Shown one piece after another: positions 34,393 to 41,229 of a stretch of 64,000 nucleotides of DNA (within the stretch, counting starts at the first letter, position 1; every line of letters starts with the position of its first letter). The DNA is taken from positions 157,701-221,700 of the forward strand of contig JAVKHY010000001.1 of NCBI GenBank assembly GCA_031459765.1. Reading direction: 5' to 3'. The position numbers and the translations under genes were made by a program. Below the pieces are notes generated by a model, which worked only from the letters and a program-made list of their open reading frames with translations, had not been told where the DNA came from and searched no databases. This DNA comes from Armatimonadota bacterium (GTDB lineage: Bacteria; Sysuimicrobiota; Sysuimicrobiia; Sysuimicrobiales; Kaftiobacteriaceae).

Positions 34393-34426
34393 CTGTTCGC
34401 TCCGGGCGCGCCGGGGAGGCGAACAG
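34393..34426 (+). promoter_or_regulatory. Shine-Dalgarno-sequestering hairpin
   Basis: Positions 34393-34403 pair with 34415-34426 in an almost perfect 11-bp stem with one bulged G. The 3' arm contains GGAGG, the ribosome binding site of the first operon gene, which ends just at its GTG start. Translation should be blocked while it is folded. Together with the aptamer this indicates translational control by cyclic di-GMP; whether the ligand turns the operon on or off cannot be told by eye. Confidence 0.75.
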
Positions 34427-35547
34427 TGATGACGCGGGGATGTGCCCTGGTATTCGTGGGTCTGCTGGCGTTCGGCGCCGCGGTGCTACCGGTCGGCGCG
34501 CCGACCTGGGGAGGGACGGCACCCACGGCCGACGACCTCTACGCCGTCCTCCATCCTTCGGCCCTTCAGCCCTCCTTTACCGATCCCATCCGGTGGTGGC
34601 CCGCTTTTCCCCAGTTCAACGTGGGGGTGGGCGACCGGGCGCCGGGCCTGCGGTTCTATGTCGTGCAGCCCTTCGAGCGGGTGGGCGACCGGCAACCAGG
34701 GCGGGCGGAGTTTACCCTCCTGCTCTACGACAGTCCGGCCGCGGCGGCGGCCGACTTCAGAGGGCGGCTGGCCGAGCAGAACGACGCCGGCGGTGTCCCG
34801 ACCGCTGGGCCGGCGCTCGGGGAACGCGTTCGGTACTTCCGGCGGCAGAGCAGTCAATTTCCCAAGCTGCCCTATGAAGCCACGGTCCGCGTGCAGGCGC
34901 GCCAGTTCGTCCTGCGCGTGACGGCGCTTTCACCCGCCGCCTACGAGACCCCGCAGGCCCTGGCCCGCCAGGCCGGCGTGGTCCTGGAGCGTGCCCTTGC
35001 CCTGACGTCCGGACAGCTCCGCGCCTCCGCCGTCCCGAAGAGAATCGCCGATCTGATGCCGCCTACTGCGGCGGCGGCCCGGGTCGGCCCCGTGCTGGGC
35101 ACGGCCGTCGTCCCCATCGAGGCCTGGGCGGTCGCGGACACCTCCGGCAATCCCCCGGCCACGCGGGTGCGCCTCCGGCAGGGCGGGGTGAACGAACTGG
35201 GGTTCCGTCGCTACGGATTGGCGGCGGAGCGCAACCAGGTGGTGGAGACGACGCTGTTCGCCTTCGCGTCGTCGTCCTCCGCGAGCGCCTGGGTGCAGAC
35301 CTTCGTCCGGGAGGCATCACGGGAAGGCACGCTCGTGCCGGGGGCCGTGGGATCCGAGGCGGCCTTCACGGCCTACGGAGGCAGCTTCTACGAGTTGCAG
35401 TTCGCGGCGGGCCGCTTCGTCGGCGATGTAAGCTGTTTTGCGCCGTTCGGAGACACCTCGCCCGCCTGCGTGCAGGCGGTACGGTCCCTAGCCGAGGCGT
35501 GGTATGCCGCCCTGGCGGGAGCTCAGGCCAAAGGAGGCACACGATGA
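34426..35547 (+). CDS. riboswitch-controlled exported protein with duplicated domain
   Basis: A 373-aa protein with a signal peptide (CALVFVGLLAFGAAVLPVGA). The mature part seems to hold two related alpha/beta units: one around residues 75-190 (FTLLLYDSPAAAAADFRGRL ... VRVQARQFVLRVTAL ... LARQAGVVLERAL) and one around 270-370 (TTLFAFASSSSASAWVQTF ... YELQFAAGRFVGDVS ... AVRSLAEAWYAAL). Two cysteines in SCFAPFG and ACVQAV may bond. No known enzyme motif. First gene of the operon; start is GTG 34426 or ATG 34429, both just after the sequestered ribosome binding site. Ends in ATGA, overlapping the next start. Confidence 0.8.
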   Translation: MMTRGCALVFVGLLAFGAAVLPVGAPTWGGTAPTADDLYAVLHPSALQPSFTDPIRWWPAFPQFNVGVGDRAPGLRFYVVQPFERVGDRQPGRAEFTLLLYDSPAAAAADFRGRLAEQNDAGGVPTAGPALGERVRYFRRQSSQFPKLPYEATVRVQARQFVLRVTALSPAAYETPQALARQAGVVLERALALTSGQLRASAVPKRIADLMPPTAAAARVGPVLGTAVVPIEAWAVADTSGNPPATRVRLRQGGVNELGFRRYGLAAERNQVVETTLFAFASSSSASAWVQTFVREASREGTLVPGAVGSEAAFTAYGGSFYELQFAAGRFVGDVSCFAPFGDTSPACVQAVRSLAEAWYAALAGAQAKGGTR

Positions 35548-36107
35548 ACACGACGAGCCGAAGGACGCCAGCCGGCATCGCGCTGGTGCTGGCCGCCGCA
35601 TTGCTGACCGCCGCGGCGGGGGTCTCGGCGGCCCCGGTGCCGATGCAGCGGTACCAGGATCCAGAGAAAGCTTTCTCCATCGACTATCCGAAGGGGTGGA
35701 CGGCGGCGCGGTTGGCCAACGGATCCACAGTCTTCTACCTGGACGACCCGACGGAAGGCACCGTCTTCCTCATCCTGCCCAACGTGGAGTTGAGCGGAGT
35801 GCACACCGCCGCCGACCTGTGGCGTGATTTCACGGCCGATCTGCGCCGCCGGGCCCCGGATTGGACCCAGACCTCGCTCAAGGAAGCGTCGGGCGAAGGC
35901 GGGCAGCGCAGTATCGAGGCCCGCTACACCTGGACCAACGCCAGAAAGGTCAAGATGACCGGCTGGCTGTTTCTCTCCACGGTGCCCGCGCCGTCCCAGG
36001 ACCGCACCTCCGCCGGCATGGTCAGTTACCAGGCCACGAGCGCGCAGTTTGCCTCCTGGGAGACGGTGTTCCGCCGCATGCTGGCCAGTCTGAGCCTCGG
36101 CAAGTAG
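35544..36107 (+). CDS. exported PsbP/Mog1-fold-like protein
   Basis: A 187-aa protein with a signal peptide (IALVLAAALLTAAAGVSAA) and the start AFSIDYPKGWTAARL, typical of the PsbP/Mog1-like (DUF1795-type) fold; YTWTNARKVKMTGWLFLS and a final LRRMLASLSLG-like helix follow. Such proteins are often small periplasmic accessory factors or lipoprotein-like sensors. Start ATG 35544 lies after a perfect AAAGGAGG and overlaps the upstream stop by 4 nt. Second gene of the cyclic-di-GMP riboswitch operon. Function unknown. Confidence 0.8.
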   Translation: MNTTSRRTPAGIALVLAAALLTAAAGVSAAPVPMQRYQDPEKAFSIDYPKGWTAARLANGSTVFYLDDPTEGTVFLILPNVELSGVHTAADLWRDFTADLRRRAPDWTQTSLKEASGEGGQRSIEARYTWTNARKVKMTGWLFLSTVPAPSQDRTSAGMVSYQATSAQFASWETVFRRMLASLSLGK

Positions 36108-36123
36108 ATCGAGGAAGGAGACG

Positions 36124-36501
36124 ATGGCGATGACCGAGCGTCCGACGACGATCAAGCAGTACCTCGTCCTGGGATTCGTTGCCCTGCTGCTCGCGGGTAC
36201 GGGATACGTCATGATGATCGGTATCCAGACCAACAAGCGCCGCGCCGCTGAGGCCGCAACCGAGATCATCGAGGCCCGTCGGGTCAGCTGGTGGGACTCG
36301 GCCGAGGGCAAGCCGCAGTCCGGGTTCCACCTCAAGTACCGCTACAGCTATGGGGGAGAGACCTTCGAGGCGGAGAGCGAGCAGAACACCTGGTACCGGC
36401 CGGGGATGGCGGTGAAGGTCTGCCTGGCTCCCGCCGACCCAAAAGATCACGCCCTGACGGTCGCCGACCAGCCCTGCGGGGCCGCGTTCCGGCGGATCTG
36501 A
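36124..36501 (+). CDS. DUF3592-like membrane-anchored protein
   Basis: A 125-aa protein: one membrane span (YLVLGFVALLLAGTGYVMMIG), then a small beta-rich domain with KYRYSYGGETFEAES and YRPGMAVKVCLAPADP, the pattern seen in DUF3592 proteins, which place a beta domain outside the membrane. A GAAGGAGA precedes the ATG. Third gene of the riboswitch operon, 16 nt after the second. Function unknown. Confidence 0.75.
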   Translation: MAMTERPTTIKQYLVLGFVALLLAGTGYVMMIGIQTNKRRAAEAATEIIEARRVSWWDSAEGKPQSGFHLKYRYSYGGETFEAESEQNTWYRPGMAVKVCLAPADPKDHALTVADQPCGAAFRRI

Positions 36502-36517
36502 ACGGCCCGCGCGAGGG

Positions 36518-36946
36518 GTGATCGGACAGATGGTTCGCCACGGCATCGCAGTCCTGGCGCTGGCCGCGCTCGGTCTCCTCCCGCCGGGCGCGGCAGCCGC
36601 CCTCTCCGTGGTCGGCGCCTACAGCAACGTGGGGTACACGGTGCGGACGGTCGGCGAGCCGGCGGGCCTGGGCCGGACGAGTATCAACCGCCTGATGCCC
36701 TGGCTGTACCTGCTGGAGGCCGGCACCTATGAGTGGGGGCGGGAGCGGGGAACCTACCAGGTGCGCGACGACGAACTCCGGCTCTCGGGGAGCTACCGGG
36801 CCTGGGGGCCGGGGAAGATCGACGCCGACCGCCGGATCACCTTCACCTTCCGCAAGCCCGACGCCGCCGGCAGGCTCCAGGAGTTCATCGTCGTGATGGG
36901 CTACCGCGGGGCCCTGACCGACTATCCGCCGCCGTCGCGCCGCTGA
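36518..36946 (+). CDS. exported beta-rich protein
   Basis: A 142-aa protein with a signal peptide (GIAVLALAALGLLPPGAAA) and a mature domain of alternating beta strands (YTVRTVG, GTYQVRDDELRLSGSY, ITFTFRK), rather like a lipocalin or calycin. Start is either GTG 36518 or ATG 36530; the second gives a more typical signal peptide. Fourth gene of the cyclic-di-GMP riboswitch operon, 16 nt after the third. A short C5-G5 hairpin at 36985-36997 may end the transcript. Confidence 0.72.
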   Translation: MIGQMVRHGIAVLALAALGLLPPGAAAALSVVGAYSNVGYTVRTVGEPAGLGRTSINRLMPWLYLLEAGTYEWGRERGTYQVRDDELRLSGSYRAWGPGKIDADRRITFTFRKPDAAGRLQEFIVVMGYRGALTDYPPPSRR

Positions 36947-37046
36947 CCGCGGCGGCCGTATCCGCGCCACGGCCATCCGATCTTCCCCCACCGGGGGCCC
37001 CCGGGTAGACTGAGGACAACAGCCGCGATTCGAGCGGGAGGCAGCG

Positions 37047-38522
37047 GTGGAGCGATTCGGGCTTGTCGTGGACGGCCGGCAGACGGAGGCCCTATCGGGA
37101 GAGACCTTCGAGGTCCGCAACCCGGCAAATACCGACGAGATCGTCGGGGTTGTGGCGCGGGGCGGTCCGGAGGATGTGGAGCGTATCGTTGAATCCGCCC
37201 AACGGGCGCTGCGCGCGAGCTGGTGGCCGCGTCTGGAGGAGTCGCGCCGGCGCGGGCGGGTCCTGCAGCGCTTTGCGGCACTGGTCGATGAGCGCAAGCA
37301 GGACCTGGCCAGGCTGCTGACGAGGGAGCAGGGCAAGGTCCTGCGGGAGTCGCTCGGCGAGGTGGACAGCCTGATCAACACCTTCGACTACTACGCGGGG
37401 TTCGGCGGGAAGATCACGGGCACGGTCGTCTTCGCCCGTGACGGGGACAGCATCCTCAAGATCGAGACCCGGAGATATCCCATCGGCATCTGCGCCGCGG
37501 TGCTCCCCTTCAACTTCCCCGTGTCCCTGTACGCCTGGAAGGTGGCTCCCGCGCTCATGGCGGGCAACGCCGTCATCGTCAAGCCGGCGAGCACCGCCCC
37601 GCTCACCGAGATCGTGCTCACGGAGATGCTGCACGAGGCCGGGGTCCCCGCCGGGATCGCCAGCCTGATCGCCGGACCTTCGGCCACCACCGGCAGCGCC
37701 CTGATCACTCATCCCGCGGTCAAGAAGGTGGCCCTCACCGGATCGACCGAAACCGGCAAGGCGATCTACGCCGCCGCGGCGGCGGGGTTGAAGCGCCTGA
37801 CATTGGAACTGGGCGGCAGCGACCCGACGGTGGTCTGCGACGACGCCGACCTGGAAGTGGCCGCGGAGACCATCGTCAGGTCGGGACGGTTCCGCAACGC
37901 CGGGCAGTCCTGCACGTCGGTCAAGCGGGTCTACGTCATGGAGCGCGTCTTCGAGCCGTTTGCCGACCTGGTGTCCCGCATCACGCGCAGGATGCGGCTG
38001 GGCAACGGTCTGGAGCCCGCCGTGGACATGGGCCCCCTGAACAACGCTCAGGTCCGGGACGACGTCGAGCGTCTGCTGCAGGACGCCGTGCGCCGCGGCG
38101 CCGTCGTCGCCGCCGGCGGCGGACGGCCCTCCGGCCGCGAGTACGAGCGGGGGTACTTCCTGCAGCCCACGGTTCTGCTCGACGTCCCGCAGACCGCGCA
38201 GATCTGGGAGGAGGAGTGCTTCGGCCCGGTCCTGCCGTTGATGAAGGTGGCGGACCTGGACGAGGCGATCGACCTGGCCAACGCCTCGCCCTACGGCCTC
38301 GGCTCGGCGATCTGGTCGCGGGACGATCAGCGCATCGAGCGGTTCATCGACCGCATTCAGGCCGGCATGGTCTGGGTGAACTACAAGCCGCTCAGCCTGC
38401 CCGAAGCCCCCTTTGGCGGCGTGAAGGACAGCGGCATCGGCCGCGAGCTGGGGGCCGAAGGGCTCGACGCCTACCTGGAAACGAAGGCCATCCGCAAGTA
38501 CGTGGGCAAGGCTTTGGCCTGA
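37047..38522 (+). CDS. aldehyde dehydrogenase, GAPN/lactaldehyde-like
   Basis: A 491-aa NAD(P)-dependent dehydrogenase with catalytic Cys in NAGQSCTSVKR, base Glu in LELGGSDPTVV and coenzyme motif LPFNFPVSLYAWKVAPAL. NAGQSCTSVKRVYV resembles the GAPN and lactaldehyde dehydrogenase group. GTG start at 37047 follows GGGAGG. Substrate may be lactaldehyde, glyceraldehyde or succinate semialdehyde. It stands alone after the riboswitch operon; a -10-like TAGACT occurs at 37006-37011. Confidence 0.87.
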   Translation: MERFGLVVDGRQTEALSGETFEVRNPANTDEIVGVVARGGPEDVERIVESAQRALRASWWPRLEESRRRGRVLQRFAALVDERKQDLARLLTREQGKVLRESLGEVDSLINTFDYYAGFGGKITGTVVFARDGDSILKIETRRYPIGICAAVLPFNFPVSLYAWKVAPALMAGNAVIVKPASTAPLTEIVLTEMLHEAGVPAGIASLIAGPSATTGSALITHPAVKKVALTGSTETGKAIYAAAAAGLKRLTLELGGSDPTVVCDDADLEVAAETIVRSGRFRNAGQSCTSVKRVYVMERVFEPFADLVSRITRRMRLGNGLEPAVDMGPLNNAQVRDDVERLLQDAVRRGAVVAAGGGRPSGREYERGYFLQPTVLLDVPQTAQIWEEECFGPVLPLMKVADLDEAIDLANASPYGLGSAIWSRDDQRIERFIDRIQAGMVWVNYKPLSLPEAPFGGVKDSGIGRELGAEGLDAYLETKAIRKYVGKALA

Positions 38523-38539
38523 GCTGCTCCCTGATGCTC

Positions 38540-38568
38540 TTAACAGACGTGCTGCGGTGCGCTAGTAG
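38540..38568 (+). promoter_or_regulatory. possible promoter of the ArsR-like/SRPBCC pair
   Basis: TTAACA (38540-38545) and TAGTAG (38563-38568) are 17 nt apart, putting the transcription start at about the ATG at 38577, that is, leaderless. The boxes are imperfect. Confidence 0.4.
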
Positions 38569-38584
38569 TTAACCGCATGGTTAA
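38569..38584 (+). promoter_or_regulatory. palindromic operator over the ArsR-like start codon
   Basis: TTAACC-GCAT-GGTTAA, a perfect 6+6 inverted repeat whose centre contains the start codon (ATG 38577-38579). In full-length relatives that begin MVN the same type of palindrome is the autoregulatory operator. Its survival here is notable because the adjacent regulator lacks a DNA-binding helix. Confidence 0.65.
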
Positions 38585-38864
38585 TCATATTCCCGACGCT
38601 CCCATTTTGGACGTGCTGGGCGATTCCAGGCGCCGCCGGCTGGTCGCGCTGCTGGTCGAGGAGACACGCGTGCCCGCCGACGGCAGAGTTCGCCTGTGCC
38701 GGCTGAACACGCGGCCCCTCATCGAGGTCGGCCGGTGGGCGGAGCAGGTGCGGCGGTTCTGGGAGACGCAGCTGGCAGCGTTCGCCGATTACGTTCGGGC
38801 GCAGGAGGGGTCCGGACCCGCGGTCCGGCGGAGAAACAGAGCCTCGGGGAGACGCATCGGATGA
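38577..38864 (+). pseudogene. ArsR-family regulator with the winged helix deleted
   Basis: A 95-aa in-frame protein. The start MVNHIPDAPILDVLGDSRRRRLV matches the first helices of ArsR-type repressors, and VRLCRLNTRPLIEVGRWAEQV RRFWETQLAAFADYV-like sequence matches their end. In between, the roughly 35 residues that form the recognition helix and wing start are missing, and the frame is kept. It can hardly bind DNA on its own, though it might dimerise. Stop overlaps the SRPBCC start by 4 nt (ATGA), the coupling usual for the ArsR-SRPBCC pair. Either a decayed regulator or a dominant-negative mini-protein. Confidence 0.7.
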
Positions 38865-39322
38865 GCACCCAGGCAGCGGTGATCGCGAGTGTGGAGGTTC
38901 CCACCACCCCCGCCAGGGCGTTCGAGCTCTGGACGACCGGCATCAACCAGTGGTGGAAGAAGGGGACCCCCTACTGGAACGACAAGATCCGCGCGCGCGG
39001 GCTGCGTTTCGAACCAGGGGTCGGCGGGCGTTTCCTGGAGGTCTATGACGAGACGGCCGGTGAGGGATTAGAGATCGGCCGGATCTCGGTGTGGGAGCCG
39101 AGGAACCGGCTCGTCTACACCTGGCGCGAAGCGGGCTGGACGCCGCAGGAAGTGACGCAGGTCGAGGTCCGCTTCGAGCCGACCCCGGGCGGTACGCGCG
39201 TCACGGTGACCCATTCGGGCTGGGAGACGGTGCGCGAAGGCCAGAAGCGCTGCGAGGGGTACGGCCGCGGCCACAACGAGTTGCGGGGCTGGTACCGCGA
39301 GGCGGCCACCGCCGGGATTTGA
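38861..39322 (+). CDS. SRPBCC (AHSA1/START-like) protein
   Basis: A 153-aa ligand-binding protein of the Bet v1-like fold: SVEVPTTPARAFELWTTGINQWW at the N-terminus, GGRFLEVYDETAG and GRISVWEPRNRLVYTWREAGW in the middle, TRVTVTHSGWE before the last helix. Such genes are normally paired with an ArsR-type regulator, as here, and are thought to bind hydrophobic ligands. Start ATG 38861 overlaps the upstream stop by 4 nt. Confidence 0.88.
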   Translation: MSTQAAVIASVEVPTTPARAFELWTTGINQWWKKGTPYWNDKIRARGLRFEPGVGGRFLEVYDETAGEGLEIGRISVWEPRNRLVYTWREAGWTPQEVTQVEVRFEPTPGGTRVTVTHSGWETVREGQKRCEGYGRGHNELRGWYREAATAGI

Positions 39323-39335
39323 TAGAATTCCTTGA

Positions 39336-39411
39336 GGGCCGTTAGCTCAGCGGGCAGAGCGCCGGGCTTTTAACCCGGGCGTCGGGGGTTCGAGTCCCTC
39401 ACGGCCCACCA
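39336..39411 (+). tRNA. tRNA-Lys (TTT)
   Basis: A 76-nt cloverleaf: acceptor GGGCCGT with ACGGCCC, D-arm GCTCAGCGGGCAGAGC, anticodon loop CTTTTAA giving TTT, T-arm CGGGGGTTCGAGTCCCTC region, encoded CCA. A -10-like TAGAAT (39323-39328) lies just upstream. Confidence 0.97.
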
Positions 39412-39484
39412 TCTTCACTTCTTCTCCACTCGGAAGTCCAATCGGACGCCCGCAGGATTTCTCCACCCGGACGCGAATCCGCTT

Positions 39485-39519
39485 TTGCAAAATCGGCAAC
39501 CAAGTTGCCGCATTTGCAA
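39485..39519 (+). promoter_or_regulatory. 35-bp palindrome, probable IclR-family operator
   Basis: Positions 39485-39500 and 39504-39519 form a 16+16 inverted repeat with only two mismatches around a 3-bp centre (arms TTGCAAA..CGGCAAC and GTTGCCG..TTTGCAA). It is 50 bp before the iclR start and in locally AT-richer DNA, as expected for an autoregulated operator. Confidence 0.7.
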
Positions 39520-39569
39520 CAAAACAAGAACGCCTTTTCCGAGGCCATCCATCGCGGAGGAGTCCCTCG

Positions 39570-40409
39570 ATGTCGCGACCACATCCCCGGTATCTGCAGT
39601 CCATCCGCCACGCCCTGAGGATCCTGAAGCTGTTTGCGCCTGATCGTGCTCTGTGGGGAGTCACGCAGGCCGCGAGCGCCTTGCGTCTCAGCAAGAGCAC
39701 CACCAGCAGAGTGCTGGCTACTCTGGCCGCGGAAGAATTCGTCCAGAAGGATCAAAGCACAGGGCGGTACCGTCTCGGTGTGCGGGCCTACGAAGCGGGG
39801 CTGGCATACCTCTCCGGTCTTAATCTGCGCGAAGCAGCCATGCCGATCTTGGAGGAGGTAGCCTTCGCCCTCCGCGAGACGGTGTACCTGGGAATTCTCG
39901 GCGACCGGGCCGCCATCTACATCGACAAGATCCTCAGCCCTCTGGCGCTCCGCGTCGATTCCTACATCGGCCTGGCCATCCCGCTGCATGCCACCGCCTT
40001 GGGCAAAGTGCTCCTGGCCTGGCAACCGGAGGAGTACATAAATAGCTTCATCGCTTCTGGACCCCGGCCGTTCACCCGGCGCACCATCACCGGCGCGGCA
40101 ACGCTGCGAAGAGAGCTCCGCACGGTGCGGCAGCGAGGGTACGCCGTCGATCTCGAGGAGTACGAAGACGGCCTGCACTGCATTGCCTTCCCTATCCGTG
40201 ACCATCGCGGCGCGGTGGCCGGGGCGTATTCCGTTTCGGGCCCGGCCGTCCGCCTCACGCGCCAGACCATGCACGCGCACCTGCCCCGACTCAAGAATGC
40301 GGCCCTGGAAATCTCAGCGCGGCTGGGATTCCGCGCGCGTACGCGGAGCGGAACACCTCACCGTGAGACGGTTCAGCCGGGTGATCTGGAAACGCGGCGG
40401 ATTGAATGA
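39570..40409 (+). CDS. IclR-family transcriptional regulator
   Basis: A 279-aa repressor/activator. The N-terminal winged helix (about 8-70) includes LSKSTTSRVLATLAAEEFV; the C-terminal effector domain starts around 90 with GLNLREAAMPILEEVAFALRETVYLGI and contains DSYIGLAIPLHATALGKVLLA and CIAFPIRDHRGAVAGAYSVSG. The effector is unknown. It is followed 22 nt later by a RidA-like gene and then an ABC importer, which it probably controls from the palindrome at 39485-39519. ATG 39570 follows GCGGAGGAG. Confidence 0.92.
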   Translation: MSRPHPRYLQSIRHALRILKLFAPDRALWGVTQAASALRLSKSTTSRVLATLAAEEFVQKDQSTGRYRLGVRAYEAGLAYLSGLNLREAAMPILEEVAFALRETVYLGILGDRAAIYIDKILSPLALRVDSYIGLAIPLHATALGKVLLAWQPEEYINSFIASGPRPFTRRTITGAATLRRELRTVRQRGYAVDLEEYEDGLHCIAFPIRDHRGAVAGAYSVSGPAVRLTRQTMHAHLPRLKNAALEISARLGFRARTRSGTPHRETVQPGDLETRRIE

Positions 40410-40431
40410 CGGAACACGCAGGGAGGCGCCC

Positions 40432-41028
40432 ATGGCTAGCAAGCAACTTGTCACGCTCCCCGCATTCAGCAAAGGACTGGGAGGAAGACTCTGGAGCCCC
40501 GGCCTGAAGGTGGGTCCGTGGCTTTTTCTCTCCGGGGTGACTGCAGTGGACTACGACACGATGACCACCGTGGGGGCCAGCGGCGGCACCAGCATGACTC
40601 CGGCCAGACTCGACCCGGAGGCGCAGTGGCGTCAGGCCTTGTCCAACATCAAACAACTGGTGGAAGCCGCGGGCGGGACGATGGCCGATGTCGTCCTGGC
40701 CAACGTGTATGTCACCGATATGCAGTACTATGCCCACTATCAACATATCCGCGGCGAATTCTTTACGCCTCCCTATCCCGTCTGTACGGCGATAGCTGTG
40801 CGTAGCCTTGTCCACCCCGACTGGCTGCTCGAGATCGAGGCGATCGCCTACATCGAGGATCCGCCCGCGCAACGCCCGCGCGGCCGAGGAGAAAGGAGGT
40901 GGGCCACAGCAGGTCCGTCCGCTACACAGCCGCGACCAGAGCGGTCGGCCCAGCGCCGACCAGGGAGGGACCACGATGCAGGTCCTGGGGGCCGGGAAGT
41001 ACAGATACTGCGTCGTCGACAGACCTAG
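40432..41028 (+). CDS. RidA/YjgF-family protein with extended basic tail
   Basis: Residues 1-145 form a RidA-like (chorismate-mutase-fold) trimeric domain: LWSPGLKVGPWLFLSGVTA, QALSNIKQLVEAAGGTMADVVLANVYVTDM and LLEIEAIAYIED. RidA proteins hydrolyse reactive imines, using an Arg in the P-x-R-(S/T) motif; here the motif reads YPVCTAIAV, so that Arg is not conserved and another Rid subfamily is likely. The last 50 residues are Arg/Gly/Pro-rich and unlike the family, and run into a short frame starting at 40976, which suggests that the original stop was lost. ATG 40432 follows GGGAGG. Confidence 0.78.
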   Translation: MASKQLVTLPAFSKGLGGRLWSPGLKVGPWLFLSGVTAVDYDTMTTVGASGGTSMTPARLDPEAQWRQALSNIKQLVEAAGGTMADVVLANVYVTDMQYYAHYQHIRGEFFTPPYPVCTAIAVRSLVHPDWLLEIEAIAYIEDPPAQRPRGRGERRWATAGPSATQPRPERSAQRRPGRDHDAGPGGREVQILRRRQT

Positions 41029-41140
41029 GGTTATCACCGACAAGCACCACAGCTGGCTGGACCAGCCCTTTGAGACTTACACACAGGCGCATCGAAGGCC
41101 CGATGTAAGAATGCGGAGTCTTGCTGCAGCCCGACGATGA
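40976..41140 (+). CDS. short unidentified frame, possible truncated enzyme gene
   Basis: A 54-aa frame with a good ribosome binding site (GGAGG, 7 nt) and protein-like sequence: MQVLGAGKYRYCVVDRPRV then ITDKHHSWLDQPFETYTQAH. It overlaps the odd C-terminal tail of the RidA-like gene and stops before the importer operon. I do not recognise the family. It looks like the N-terminus of a longer protein, cut by a deletion, or a genuine mini-protein. Confidence 0.35.
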   Translation: MQVLGAGKYRYCVVDRPRVITDKHHSWLDQPFETYTQAHRRPDVRMRSLAAARR

Positions 41141-41229
41141 ATAGGCGTGTGCGCTGTTCTGGAACGGCGGCCCGCGGCGGGAAACCTGCGTCGGGAAGCC
41201 GCAGAGCGCGCGCAGGGGAGGAATGAACG

